From the NCBI GenBank assembly GCA_036227345.1, contig CP109468.1, positions 5,828,001-5,892,000 on the forward strand: a stretch of DNA of 64,000 nucleotides, given 5' to 3'. The notes below the pieces were generated by a model. The model was not told the DNA's origin. It saw only the letters and a list, made by a program, of their open reading frames with translations, and did not search any database. The position numbers and the translations under genes were made by a program. Positions 19,880 through 28,975 of the stretch are shown here, one piece after another. The stretch is from Streptomyces sp. NBC_01463 (GTDB taxonomy: Bacteria > Actinomycetota > Actinomycetes > Streptomycetales > Streptomycetaceae). Positions within the stretch are counted from its first letter, which is position 1; the number at the start of each line of letters is the position of its first letter.

Positions 19880-21451
19880 GTGAAGGTTCGTACGAGGCGG
19901 CCGAGCACCCTGATCGCCGGGGGACTGGCAGCGGTTTTATTAACGGCCTGCAGCTCCCAGGGCTCCGAGAGCAGGATGGTCGTGGGGATGTCCGACGACA
20001 TCCTGGCCACGGATCCGGCCTCGGGATACGACCCGGGGTCCTGGCTGCTGTTCAACAACGTCTTCCAGTCCCTGCTGAGTTTTCCGCCCGGAGCGTCCAC
20101 TCCCGTGCCGGAGGCCGCCAAGGAGTGCGAGTTCTCCGACGGCAGCAGAACGTACACCTGCACCTTGCGTGACGGACTGAAGTTCAGCAACGGCAACCGC
20201 CTCACGTCGGCGGACGTCAAGTACTCCTTCGACCGGACGATCAGGATCAACGACCCTGCGGGCCCGGCGCCGCTGCTCTCCACGATCTCGTCGATCCGCA
20301 CCCCGGACGACAAGACCGTCGTCTTCCGCCTCAAGGTGCCCGACGCGACGTTCCCCAGCAAGATCGCCTCGGGGGGCGGGTCCATAGTGGACCGCCGGGT
20401 CTACCCCGAGGACCGCCTGCTGCAGGGCGGCAAGGCGGTTGGCTCGGGTCCCTACAGGCTGAACTCCATCGACAAGGGGAAAGCCGTCTTCTCGGTCTAC
20501 CCGGGCTATCACGGAACCGCCGAGGTGAAGAACTCGGGCGTGACCCTCAAGCTCTTCCGGGGTGACCAGCAGGCCCTCCGGTCGGCTCTGGAGAAGGGCG
20601 ACGTCGACATCGCCTACCGCGGCCTCAGCGCCAAGGCGATAGCCGCTCTGGACACCTCGTCCACCGCGGAGGAGGGGGGCATCGAGGTAATCCAGGGCAA
20701 CAGCGCCGAAGTCCAGCACATGGTCTTCAACGTCGACGACCCGGTTGTCGGCAAACTCGCCGTCCGGAAGGCCATCGCCCACCTCGTCGACCGCTACTCC
20801 CTGGTCAGCGAGGTCTACCAGTCCACGGCGGAACCGCTCTACTCGGTCATCCCGGTCGGCATCACCGGCCACGGCACCTCCTTCTTCGACACCTACGGGG
20901 ACAGCCCGAAGCCGAAACAGGCGAAGGCGGAGCTGCGGGACGCGGGCATAGCGGACAAGGTGAAACTCACCCTCTGGTCCACCCCGAGCCGGTACGGACC
21001 CGCCACCGACGACGAATTGCAGACCATTGCCGATCAGCTGAACCGGAGCGGACTCTTCGACGCCCGGATGAAGTCCGTCGCCTTCGACGAGTACGAGAAG
21101 GGGATCGCCGATGGCAAGTACGGCGTCTACGTCAAGGGCTGGGTGCCGGACTACCCCGATCCGGACAACTTCACCCAGCCGTTCTTCGGCGAGGGCAACG
21201 TCCTGTCGAACAACTACGACAACGAGGAGATCGTCGACCGGATCATCCCGCGGACCTCGTCCATGACGGATCGCGCGAGCACTCGGCAGGAGTACATGAA
21301 ACTGCAGGGCATCGTGGCGCAACAGCTGCCGATTCTGCCGCTCTGGCAGGGCAAGCAGTACGCGGTCGCCCACGAGAACGTCCGAGGCCTGCAGAACTGC
21401 CTGGACAGCTCGACCGTCTTCCGGTTCTGGGAACTCAGCACCGCCTACTGA
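19880..21451 (+). CDS. Lipoprotein, family 5 (peptide-type) ABC substrate-binding protein, orphan
   Basis: This 523-residue protein has a lipobox signal peptide (basic KVRTRRPS, hydrophobic run, LLTAC|S) and an extracellular SBP_bac_5 solute-binding fold: FNNVFQSLLSFPPGAS, YTCTLRDGLKFSNGNRLTSADVKYSFDR, and the late LPILPLWQGKQYAV. Relatives bind oligopeptides or similar solutes. No permease or ATPase of this type lies nearby, so it must use a remote transporter or act as a sensor. GTG at 19880 with GAGGA upstream is preferred over the longer frame because the signal peptide starts there. Codons 20 and 21 (19937-19942) are both TTA, which makes translation bldA-dependent. Confidence 0.88.
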   Translation: MKVRTRRPSTLIAGGLAAVLLTACSSQGSESRMVVGMSDDILATDPASGYDPGSWLLFNNVFQSLLSFPPGASTPVPEAAKECEFSDGSRTYTCTLRDGLKFSNGNRLTSADVKYSFDRTIRINDPAGPAPLLSTISSIRTPDDKTVVFRLKVPDATFPSKIASGGGSIVDRRVYPEDRLLQGGKAVGSGPYRLNSIDKGKAVFSVYPGYHGTAEVKNSGVTLKLFRGDQQALRSALEKGDVDIAYRGLSAKAIAALDTSSTAEEGGIEVIQGNSAEVQHMVFNVDDPVVGKLAVRKAIAHLVDRYSLVSEVYQSTAEPLYSVIPVGITGHGTSFFDTYGDSPKPKQAKAELRDAGIADKVKLTLWSTPSRYGPATDDELQTIADQLNRSGLFDARMKSVAFDEYEKGIADGKYGVYVKGWVPDYPDPDNFTQPFFGEGNVLSNNYDNEEIVDRIIPRTSSMTDRASTRQEYMKLQGIVAQQLPILPLWQGKQYAVAHENVRGLQNCLDSSTVFRFWELSTAY

Positions 21452-21526
21452 GGCGTGCCGCAGAAGTGGATCAGCCTCTGCGCTGACCAGCGTGTGGGCA
21501 CGAAGACGCGGCGAACGTCGAACGGG

Positions 21527-21551
21527 CCGGGCCGGAAGGCGGCCGGCCCGG
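21527..21551 (+). terminator. Hairpin after the lipoprotein gene
   Basis: CCGGGCCGG (21527-21535) and CCGGCCCGG (21543-21551) form a perfect 9-bp stem with a 7-nt loop about 75 bp after the stop codon and before the next gene. Confidence 0.6.
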
Positions 21552-21617
21552 TGGACGGCGGTGGGATCATCGTGCTGAGGCACGGGGTGCGTGGGGCGGC
21601 GGCCGAGGGGGAGCAGC

Positions 21618-22379
21618 ATGATTTCCGAGCCGGAGATGACGGGCGGGTTCGACGCGCCGGATGACCGGGAGGTGCTGGACCTCGCGGCCCCGACGCCGGC
21701 GGACCGGGCGCCGCGCACTCCCCGGCGGTGGGCGAAGGGGCTGTGGGCGCTCGGCGGAGCCGTGGTGGCCTCGGCCCTGTGGGCGACGGCGTTCGTCGTG
21801 TACGCACCGGCTGACCGGACGCCCGACCTGCACGGCTACCGGCTGGACCGGGACCCCTGCCCGGACATACGGCTGAAGTCGATCGGTGCGGCGATCGCGC
21901 CGAGGGAGCCGGAGGACCCGATCGACTCGCGAATGCTGCGCCATGCCGCACTCGACCGCACCCACTGCCTCATCTCCCTGCGGCCGGAGGGCGGAGAGGC
22001 ACAGGAGGACGAGGGGTGGTCCCTCCACTACTCGGTCGCGATCACGATCGCCCTGCACAAGGAGACCGACCCGCGCGCCGAGTTCGAGGCCGGGCGGAAC
22101 GAGACCGAACTGGGCGTCGACCCGCAGACCGAGGTGGAGGAGGTCCCGGACCTCGGCGACAGGGCCTACCTGCTGTCCATGGAGGACGACGCCTGCGAAC
22201 TGCGGGTACTGGAGGGCGGGGCCGTCCTCTCCCTGCGGCTGGCCGCCTACGCCTCGTACAACGACGACGGCAACGGCCCGCCGATGAGCGGCGGAGACGA
22301 GGAGGTGCCGGACCTCGCGCCCTACCAGCCGGCCATGATCAGCGACATGCACGACCTCATGGCCGGCCTCAAGGGCTGA
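21618..22379 (+). CDS. Hypothetical membrane-anchored protein
   Basis: This is a 253-residue protein: an acidic/Pro-rich cytoplasmic N-terminus of ~38 residues, one transmembrane helix (LWALGGAVVASALWATAFVVYA), then an extracytoplasmic domain of ~190 residues with three or four cysteines (DPCPDIRL, HCLISL, DDACELRVL). The topology resembles Streptomyces cell-surface proteins of unknown function. ATG at 21618 has a GGGGGAG ribosome site. No family is recognised. Confidence 0.75.
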   Translation: MISEPEMTGGFDAPDDREVLDLAAPTPADRAPRTPRRWAKGLWALGGAVVASALWATAFVVYAPADRTPDLHGYRLDRDPCPDIRLKSIGAAIAPREPEDPIDSRMLRHAALDRTHCLISLRPEGGEAQEDEGWSLHYSVAITIALHKETDPRAEFEAGRNETELGVDPQTEVEEVPDLGDRAYLLSMEDDACELRVLEGGAVLSLRLAAYASYNDDGNGPPMSGGDEEVPDLAPYQPAMISDMHDLMAGLKG

Positions 22380-22389
22380 GACCGCACGG

Positions 22390-22821
22390 TCACTCCGCGG
22401 CCTCGAACCCCCACGTCAGCATGGCGAAACGCCCGTCGTCCGCCGCGCCCGCCGAGCGGTACGTCGCCAGGGCCGCCTCGTTGTCCGTCTCCACGCCCAC
22501 CCACATGTCGTAGCAGCCCCGCTCCTCGGCCACCGCGGCCAGCGCCCGCGTCAGCGCCCGGCCGATGCCCCGGCGGCGGTAGGCCGCGTCGACGGAGAGC
22601 TCGTACAGGCACATCTCCGTCCCCTTGTCCGGGTGCAGCATCTCGATGCCGGACACGAAGCCGGCCGGGACGCCGGCCACGTAGGCGATCGCCATCAGAT
22701 GGCCGTCCGCGGCGAGGAAGCGGGCCGCCCACTCCGGGCGCGCCGGGCCGTCGTAGAGGTGCTGGGCTGCTTCGAGTTCGGCGACGGTCGTGGCGCGCCG
22801 GATTTCCACCGGGTTGTCCAT
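22390..22821 (-). CDS. GNAT-family N-acetyltransferase
   Basis: This is a 143-residue Gcn5-related acetyltransferase with the acetyl-CoA binding pattern YRRRGIGRALTRALAAVAEERG (motif A, R/QxxGxG/A) and the preceding strand MCLYELSVDAA. The C-terminal ATYRSAGA block is motif B. It resembles the AAC(3)-I-like subgroup of GNAT proteins, but the acceptor substrate cannot be assigned. It converges on the membrane protein, with ten bases between the stop codons. Confidence 0.85.
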   Translation of the reverse strand: MDNPVEIRRATTVAELEAAQHLYDGPARPEWAARFLAADGHLMAIAYVAGVPAGFVSGIEMLHPDKGTEMCLYELSVDAAYRRRGIGRALTRALAAVAEERGCYDMWVGVETDNEAALATYRSAGAADDGRFAMLTWGFEAAE

Positions 22822-22968
22822 GGAGGGCCTTTCGGAGGTCGGGCCGGGCCGCCCGGTGGGCATACCGCGAGCGGAGTACGCGCAGGACGTGCCGTACGCC
22901 TTGAGGAGGCCGGGCACTTCCGCCTGACGGCAGCGTAGGCGGGGCGGCGGGCCGCTTAGGGTCGACAC

Positions 22969-25629
22969 ATGGAGACCCCTATTGCGCGTACGTCCCGGTG
23001 GCGGCGCCTGCTGCCCCGCAGCCGAGGCCGGTGGGCGGCGGGCATCGCCGCGCTCGTCGTGCTGGCCGGGGCGGGCACCTGGACCGCCGTGGCCGACGAC
23101 AGCGCACCGGCCGTGCACCGGCAGGACCGGATGATGCGCGTCGACGGGGTGTCCCTCGACACCTCGTACTTCACCACCGGCGGCACGCGGCGCAGGCCCG
23201 CCGTGCTCATCGGCCACGGCTTCGGCGGCAGCAAGGCCGAGACCCGGGCCCAGGCCGAGAAGCTGGCCGCCGACGGGTACGCCGTCATGACCTGGTCCGC
23301 CCGCGGGTTCGGGAAGTCCGGCGGCAAGATCTCGCTCAACGCACCCGACCGCGAGGTCAGGGACGTCTCCCGGCTGATCGACTGGCTGGCCGGCCGGCCC
23401 GAGGTCCAGCTCGACCGCAAGGGCGACCCTCGCGTCGGCGTGACGGGGGCCTCCTACGGCGGCGCCGTCTCGCTCCTGGCCGCCGGGTACGACAAGCGCG
23501 TCGACGCCATCGCCCCGGAGATCACCTACTGGAACCTCGCCGGGGCACTCTTCCCCGACGGGGTGTTCAAGAAGCTCTGGGCCGGCATCTTCGTCACCTC
23601 CGGCGGCGGCTGCGCGAACTTCGAGAAGCAGCTCTGCGACATGTACGAACGGGTCGCCGTCAGCGGGAAGCCGGACGCCGCCGCGCGGGCGCTGCTCACC
23701 GAACGCTCCCCGAGCGCCGTCGCCGACCGCATCAAGGTCCCCACGCTGATCGTGCAGGGACAGACCGACTCCCTCTTCCCGCTCGGCCAGGCCGACGCCA
23801 TGGCCGGGGCCATCAGGGCCAACGGCGCACCCGTCGCCGTCGACTGGATCGCCGGCGGGCACGACGGCGGCGACATGGAGACCGGCCGGGTGCAGAAGCG
23901 GGTCGGGTCCTGGTTCGACCGCTATCTGAAGGACGACAAGGGCGCCGACACCGGACCCGCCTTCCGCGTCACCCGGACCGGCGGCATCGACTCCACCGAC
24001 GGAGCAGCCCTCACCCGCGGCGCGAGCAGCGCCACCTACCCCGGGCTGACCAGCGGCGGGGAGACCGTCGAACTGCGCGGCGGCACACAGAAGTTCAGCA
24101 ACCCCGCCGGGGCCAGTCCGCCCGCCATCTCCGCCGTTCCCGGCGTCGGCGGCGGTCTCGCCCAGCTCTCCACGCTCGGCGTCGGCCTCTCCATCGACTT
24201 CCCGGGCCAGCACGCCACCTTCGACTCCGCCCCTCTCACCACCTCCCGCCGCATCACCGGCTCGCCCACCGTGCGGGTCGACGTGAAGGCGGGGCAGGGC
24301 GACGCGGTGCTGTTCGGCAAGGTGTACGACGTCTCGCCGGACGGGAAGCAGCAGGTGCTCCCGTCCCAGCTCGTCGCCCCCTACCGGATCACCCCCGAGC
24401 AGCAGGGCAAGCCGCTCGAACTGACGCTGCCCGCCGTCGACCACGAACTCGACTCCGGCCACCGCCTGCGTCTCGTGCTCGCCGCCACCGACCTCGGCTA
24501 CGCCTCCCCGGCCGCGCCGACCACGTACACCGTCTCCCTCGACGGGCCACTGACCATCCCCACCGCCCCCGGCCTGAAGACCGCGTCGGCCACCCTGCCC
24601 TGGTGGACCTGGGGGCTGCCGGCCGCCGCCGTCGTGATCGCCGCCGCCCTGCTGCTCACCGCCCGGCGCCGGACCGCCACCCCCGCGCCCGACCCCGCAC
24701 TCACCGACGTACCGCTGCAGATCACCGGGCTGTCGAAGAAGTACGCCAAGTCCGCCGACCGGTACGCGGTGCGCGAGCTGTCCTTCCGGGTGGAGAAGGG
24801 ACAGGTGCTCGGGCTCCTCGGCCCCAACGGCGCCGGAAAGACCACCACCCTGCGCATGCTGATGGGGCTCATCACGCCCGACGACGGCGAGATCCGCGTC
24901 TTCGGGCGGGCCATCCGGCCCGGCGCCCCCGTGCTGTCCCGGGTCGGTTCCTTCGTCGAGGGCGCCGGATTCCTGCCGCACCTGTCCGGCCGCGCCAACC
25001 TGGAGCTCTACTGGCAGGCCACCGGGCGGCCCGCCGGGGACTCCCACATCGAGGAGGCCCTGGAGATCGCCGGGCTGGGCGACGCCCTGGCCCGTGCCGT
25101 CCGTACGTACTCGCAGGGCATGCGGCAGCGCCTCGCCATCGCCCAGGCCATGCTCGGCATGCCGGACCTCCTCATCCTGGACGAGCCGACCAACGGACTC
25201 GACCCGCCCCAGATCCGCGAGATGCGGGACGTGATGATCCGGTACGCGGCCGGCGGCCGTACGGTCATCGTCTCCAGCCACCTGCTCTCCGAGGTCGAGC
25301 AGTCCTGCACCCACCTGGTGGTCATGGACCGGGGCCGGCTCGTCCAGGCCGGACCCGTCGCCGAGATCACCGGATCCGGGGACATGGTGCTGGTCACCTC
25401 CGCCGAGGAGATCACCGAACCGCTCGTCGAGAAGATCGCCGCGCTCGCCGGGATCGGCTCCGCCGTCCGCACCGACGACGCGCACGGACTGCTCGTCCGG
25501 CTCGACGGCGCCACCTCGCCGCAGCTCGTCACCGAACTGGTGCGCCTGGACGTGCCGCTGACCGGTGTCGGACCGCACCGCCGCCTGGAGGACGCGTTCC
25601 TCACCCTGATCTCCGGAGGCTCCGCATGA
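22969..25629 (+). CDS. Fusion: X-Pro peptidase-type alpha/beta hydrolase joined to an ABC transporter ATPase
   Basis: This is one uninterrupted 886-residue frame. Residues ~22-45 are a membrane anchor. About 60-330 is an alpha/beta hydrolase with nucleophile elbow GASYGG (Ser near 162) and GHDGGD as the likely His region. About 360-540 is a beta-rich X-Pro dipeptidyl-peptidase C-terminal domain. A second helix (~545-562) follows, then a complete cytoplasmic ABC ATPase: Walker A GPNGAGKTT near 617, signature YSQGMRQR near 713, Walker B LLILDEPTNGLD near 733. The hydrolase would face outside. It overlaps the permease gene as ATGA. The likely role is an exporter coupled to processing of its substrate or of an extracellular peptide or ester; this is inferred. 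Confidence 0.88.
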   Translation: METPIARTSRWRRLLPRSRGRWAAGIAALVVLAGAGTWTAVADDSAPAVHRQDRMMRVDGVSLDTSYFTTGGTRRRPAVLIGHGFGGSKAETRAQAEKLAADGYAVMTWSARGFGKSGGKISLNAPDREVRDVSRLIDWLAGRPEVQLDRKGDPRVGVTGASYGGAVSLLAAGYDKRVDAIAPEITYWNLAGALFPDGVFKKLWAGIFVTSGGGCANFEKQLCDMYERVAVSGKPDAAARALLTERSPSAVADRIKVPTLIVQGQTDSLFPLGQADAMAGAIRANGAPVAVDWIAGGHDGGDMETGRVQKRVGSWFDRYLKDDKGADTGPAFRVTRTGGIDSTDGAALTRGASSATYPGLTSGGETVELRGGTQKFSNPAGASPPAISAVPGVGGGLAQLSTLGVGLSIDFPGQHATFDSAPLTTSRRITGSPTVRVDVKAGQGDAVLFGKVYDVSPDGKQQVLPSQLVAPYRITPEQQGKPLELTLPAVDHELDSGHRLRLVLAATDLGYASPAAPTTYTVSLDGPLTIPTAPGLKTASATLPWWTWGLPAAAVVIAAALLLTARRRTATPAPDPALTDVPLQITGLSKKYAKSADRYAVRELSFRVEKGQVLGLLGPNGAGKTTTLRMLMGLITPDDGEIRVFGRAIRPGAPVLSRVGSFVEGAGFLPHLSGRANLELYWQATGRPAGDSHIEEALEIAGLGDALARAVRTYSQGMRQRLAIAQAMLGMPDLLILDEPTNGLDPPQIREMRDVMIRYAAGGRTVIVSSHLLSEVEQSCTHLVVMDRGRLVQAGPVAEITGSGDMVLVTSAEEITEPLVEKIAALAGIGSAVRTDDAHGLLVRLDGATSPQLVTELVRLDVPLTGVGPHRRLEDAFLTLISGGSA

Positions 25630-26504
25630 GTACCGCAGCCGAAGTCGCCGAGGCCCCCGAGGCGCCCGGATACCGCGCCCGGCGCACCCTCCCGCTGCGC
25701 GTGGAGGCGGTACGCCAGCTGCGCAGGCGGCGCACCCTGCTGATGGGCGGGGTGCTGGCCGCGCTGCCGTTCATCCTGATCATCGCGTTCGCGATCGGCG
25801 GCACCCCGGACGGCGGGCCGGGGGGCGGTGAGCGGCTCACCCTGATGGACACCGCGACGGCGTCCGCGGCGAACTTCGCGGCGACCTGCCTGTTCGTCTC
25901 GGCCGGGTTCCTGCTGGTGGTCCCGGTAGCGCTGTTCTGCGGCGACACCGTGGCCTCCGAGGCGAGCTGGTCCTCGCTGCGCTATCTGCTGGCGGCGCCC
26001 GTGCCCCGGGCCAGACTGCTGTGGAGCAAGCTCGTCGTGGCGCTCGGCTTCAGCCTCGCCGCGATGGTGCTGCTGCCGCTCGTCGCACTGGCTGCGGGAG
26101 CGGCCGCGTACGGCTGGGGCCCGCTCGAACTGCCGACCGGCGGAGCACTCGCCACCGGGGACACCGTGCCCCGGATCGCGCTCGTCGTCGCCTTCATCTT
26201 CGTGTCGCAACTCGTCACCGCGGGACTGGCGTTCTGGCTGTCGACCAAGACGGACGCCCCGCTGGGCGCGGTGGGCGGCGCGGTCGGGCTGACCATCGTC
26301 GGCAATGTGCTGGACGCCGTCACCGCGCTGGGCTCCTGGCGCGACTTCCTGCCCGCCCACTGGCAGTTCGCGTGGGCGGACGCGCTCCAGCCCGACCTGG
26401 AGTGGGGCGGCATGGCGAAGGGCGCGGCCATCTCGGTGACGTATGCCCTGATCCTGTTCGCCTTCGCCTTCCGTGGGTTCAGCCGTAAGGACATCGTGTC
26501 CTGA
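25626..26504 (+). CDS. ABC transporter permease (ABC-2 type)
   Basis: This is a 292-residue protein with six likely transmembrane helices (LLMGGVLAALPFILIIAFAIG; FLLVVPVALFCGD; LGFSLAAMVLLPLVALAAGAAAYG; ALVVAFIFVSQLVTAGLAFWL; and two more). It ends FRGFSRKDIVS. The segment GDTVASEASWSSLRYLLAAPVPRARLLWSKL is the typical cytoplasmic loop of ABC-2 permeases that contacts the ATPase. It overlaps the hydrolase-ATPase fusion by ATGA, so both are made together. The substrate is unknown. Confidence 0.88.
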   Translation: MSTAAEVAEAPEAPGYRARRTLPLRVEAVRQLRRRRTLLMGGVLAALPFILIIAFAIGGTPDGGPGGGERLTLMDTATASAANFAATCLFVSAGFLLVVPVALFCGDTVASEASWSSLRYLLAAPVPRARLLWSKLVVALGFSLAAMVLLPLVALAAGAAAYGWGPLELPTGGALATGDTVPRIALVVAFIFVSQLVTAGLAFWLSTKTDAPLGAVGGAVGLTIVGNVLDAVTALGSWRDFLPAHWQFAWADALQPDLEWGGMAKGAAISVTYALILFAFAFRGFSRKDIVS

Positions 26505-26636
26505 CCTTGACATTCCGCCGGACCTCCGCCTTCCGTTGCCGCATCGAGATCCTTCCGCAACGTCTTCGCCGAGTCCGGCGCCCCCGCTCGCACGTCACAT
26601 TCACAAGTGGTGACACGACGACACTGGGGGTAGGGG

Positions 26637-28247
26637 ATGGAACGCCGGACACGGCTGTACCGGGGAGCGGTGGGGCTGTTCCTCGCCGGGGGCGTGCTGC
26701 TCACGGGCTGCTCGGGGGGCGGGACGTCCCACGACACGAGCGCCGCCGAACGCGGCAAACGGGCGCCCGCGCCCGCACCGGCCGCCACCGGCGGGTCCGC
26801 GGCCGGCGGGGCGGCCGAGGACGGGGCGAAGGACGCGTCCGGAGCGGAGAAGTCCGACCGGCTGAGAGAGTCCGCCCCGCCCGACTACCTCTCCACCTTC
26901 GCGCTGGACGTCGACACCGCCTCGTACGGCTACGCGCGCCGCACCCTCGACGACGGCAGGCTGCCGGCCCCGGAGACCGTACGGCCCGAGGAGTTCGTCA
27001 ACAGCTTCCGCCAGGGCTACCGGCGCCCGGCCGGCAACGGCTTCACCGTCTCCGTCGACGGCGCACGGCCCGGCGGAGGCCAGGACGAGGGCGGTGGCTG
27101 GTCCCTGGTGCGGGTCGGCCTGGCCACCAAGGCCGCGCCGACCAGCGCCGAACGGCCTCCCGCCGCCCTCACCTTCGTCGTCGACATCTCCGGCTCGATG
27201 GCCTCGCCCGACCGCCTCGGACTGGTGAAGACCTCGCTCGGCATCCTCACCGACGAACTGCGTGACGACGACTCCGTCTCCCTGGTCACCTTCAGCGACG
27301 AGGCGAAGACCCTGCTGCCGATGACCCGGCTGCGGGACCACCGCGGAAAGATCCACGACGCCGTCGACTCCATGGAACCCACCGACTCCACCAATGTGGC
27401 GGCGGGTGTCCGGCGCGGCTACGACGAGGCGGTCGACGGCCACCGCAAGGGCGCCAACAACCGTGTCGTCCTGCTCTCCGACGCCCTGGCCAACACCGGC
27501 GAGACCGACGCCGAGGCCATCCTGGAGCGGATCGACTCCGCCCGCCGCGAGTACGGCATCACCCTGTTCGGCGTCGGTGTCGGCAGCGACTACGGCGACG
27601 CCTTCATGGAACAGCTCACCAACAAGGGCGACGGCCACACCACGTACATCGCCGACGAGGAACAGGCACGCAAGGTCTTCGTCGACCAGCTGCCCGCGCA
27701 CCTCGAACTGACGGCGCGCGACGCCAAGGCACAGGTCGCCTTCGACCCGAAGACCGTGGAGAAGTTCAAGCTGATCGGGTACGAGGACCGCAAGGTCGCC
27801 GACGACGACTTCCGCGACGACAGCGTGGACGGCGGCGAGATCGGCCCCGGACACACGGTGACGGCGCTCTACGCCGTGCGGCTGCGGGACGGGGCCTCGG
27901 GCCGTGTGGCGACCGCGACCGTGCGCTGGCTCGACCCCGCCACCCGGGCCCCGCACGAGCGGACGGGCTCGGTCGGGACGGGCGCGATCGACGGCGAGTT
28001 GTGGGGCGGCCGCAGTACCCGGCTCCAAGTGACCGCGGTGGCGGCCTACTTCGCCGACAGCCTGCGCGGCGGCGCGCTGCCGGGCGCGCCCGGACTCGGC
28101 GAACTCGCCACCAGGGCGCGTGAGCTGGCCCGGACGACGGAGGACGACTCGGTGGCGAAGCTGGCCGAGGCGATCGGCCGGGCGGACCGCCTCAAGGGCG
28201 GCCGCTCCGACACCGGAAGCGGCACGGGAGAGGGCGAGATGGACTGA
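26637..28247 (+). CDS. VWA-domain lipoprotein (YfbK-like)
   Basis: This 536-residue lipoprotein has lipobox LLTGC|S. After a low-complexity linker comes a vWF-A N-terminal region (PPDYLSTFALDVDTASYGYARR), then a von Willebrand A domain with the MIDAS motif DISGSMAS near residue 182 and later Thr/Asp positions (TDSTN). The C-terminus (VAFDPKTVEKFKLIGYE through WGGRSTRL) fits DUF3520. Such proteins bind divalent metal and probably protein partners outside the membrane; their exact role is unknown. The ATG at 26637 lies two bases into a G-rich ribosome site. Confidence 0.88.
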   Translation: MERRTRLYRGAVGLFLAGGVLLTGCSGGGTSHDTSAAERGKRAPAPAPAATGGSAAGGAAEDGAKDASGAEKSDRLRESAPPDYLSTFALDVDTASYGYARRTLDDGRLPAPETVRPEEFVNSFRQGYRRPAGNGFTVSVDGARPGGGQDEGGGWSLVRVGLATKAAPTSAERPPAALTFVVDISGSMASPDRLGLVKTSLGILTDELRDDDSVSLVTFSDEAKTLLPMTRLRDHRGKIHDAVDSMEPTDSTNVAAGVRRGYDEAVDGHRKGANNRVVLLSDALANTGETDAEAILERIDSARREYGITLFGVGVGSDYGDAFMEQLTNKGDGHTTYIADEEQARKVFVDQLPAHLELTARDAKAQVAFDPKTVEKFKLIGYEDRKVADDDFRDDSVDGGEIGPGHTVTALYAVRLRDGASGRVATATVRWLDPATRAPHERTGSVGTGAIDGELWGGRSTRLQVTAVAAYFADSLRGGALPGAPGLGELATRARELARTTEDDSVAKLAEAIGRADRLKGGRSDTGSGTGEGEMD

Positions 28248-28397
28248 GCGCCGCCGCGCCGCACCACACCAACTCGTCGGTGACCTCGGACAGGGCGACC
28301 TCGGTCACATCCAGCTTCACGTCATGCGTCGCGAACCGGTCGTACAGGCCTGCGAAATCGGGCGGTGCGGCCGGTCCGGGCACGCCATGATGGGCCC

Positions 28398-28910
28398 ATG
28401 GACTCCCTGTTCCTGACTCTCGCCGTGATCACGACCGGCCTCTACGCCGGCTTCATGCTGACGTTCCTCGTCGCGATCATGCCCGGTCTTGCCGCCCTGT
28501 CCGACGAAGCCTTCGCCGCGGCGATGCGCCGCTTCAACGAGAAGGTTCCGGGGCCCGCCTTCCTGGTCCTCTTCCTCGGCGTGATCGCCTTCCCGGCCGT
28601 CGCGGCCTTCACCGAGTACGGCGAGGACGGCTGGGCGCTGGTGGCCGTGGCGCTGGTCTGCGCCGTGGTCTCGCACCTCGTCACGATCGCCGGGAACATC
28701 CCGCTGAACCAGGCCCTGGCGCAGTCGGAGAGGGAGCCCGGAGGAGGCGGTGAGCCAGGGGGCGGTGGCGGCGACAGTGCCGCCGAGCCAGGGGACGGCG
28801 GCGGCGACAGTGCCGCCCGTACCGCCTTCGAGGCCCGCTGGAATGCCCTGCACCGCTTCCGTACCGCGCTCTCGCTGGCCGCCTTCGTCCTGCTGGCCTT
28901 CGCGGGCTGA
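28398..28910 (+). CDS. DUF1772-family membrane protein
   Basis: This is a 170-residue protein with four predicted helices (LFLTLAVITTGLYAGFMLTFL; AFLVLFLGVIAFPAVAAF; WALVAVALVCAVVSHLV; LSLAAFVLLAFAG) and the IPLNQAL and WNALHRFRTALS motifs of DUF1772 (anthrone-oxygenase-like) proteins. It is unusual in carrying a Gly/Asp/Ala-rich insertion made of an imperfect internal repeat (GGGDSAAEPGDGGGDSAA) between helix 3 and the conserved WN motif. The start at 28398 is supported by the hydrophobic N-terminus; the ribosome site is weak. Confidence 0.78.
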   Translation: MDSLFLTLAVITTGLYAGFMLTFLVAIMPGLAALSDEAFAAAMRRFNEKVPGPAFLVLFLGVIAFPAVAAFTEYGEDGWALVAVALVCAVVSHLVTIAGNIPLNQALAQSEREPGGGGEPGGGGGDSAAEPGDGGGDSAARTAFEARWNALHRFRTALSLAAFVLLAFAG

Positions 28911-28955
28911 CGAGACGCCCCGGCGGGGGGACGAGACGCCCGGCGGGGGGACGAG
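28909..28955. repeat. Short tandem repeat between convergent genes
   Basis: Two copies of GACGAGACGCCC(C)GGCGGGGG, 21 and 20 bp, followed by a partial third copy (GACGAG). It lies directly after the DUF1772 stop codon and before the convergent AfsR-like gene. It is probably a replication-slippage product with no known function. Confidence 0.7.
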
Positions 28956-28975
28956 CGGGTGGCAGCCGCGGCGGC

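Noticed and set aside
22390..25578. A 1062-codon minus-strand frame whose C-terminal end is the GNAT acetyltransferase
   Set aside because: Only the last ~143 codons make a real protein. The upstream part is antisense to the hydrolase-ABC fusion gene.
22998..26504. A 1168-codon plus-strand frame running into the ABC permease
   Set aside because: The first ~876 codons are the +1 shadow of the hydrolase-ABC gene, Arg/Pro-rich and without domains. The permease properly starts at 25626.
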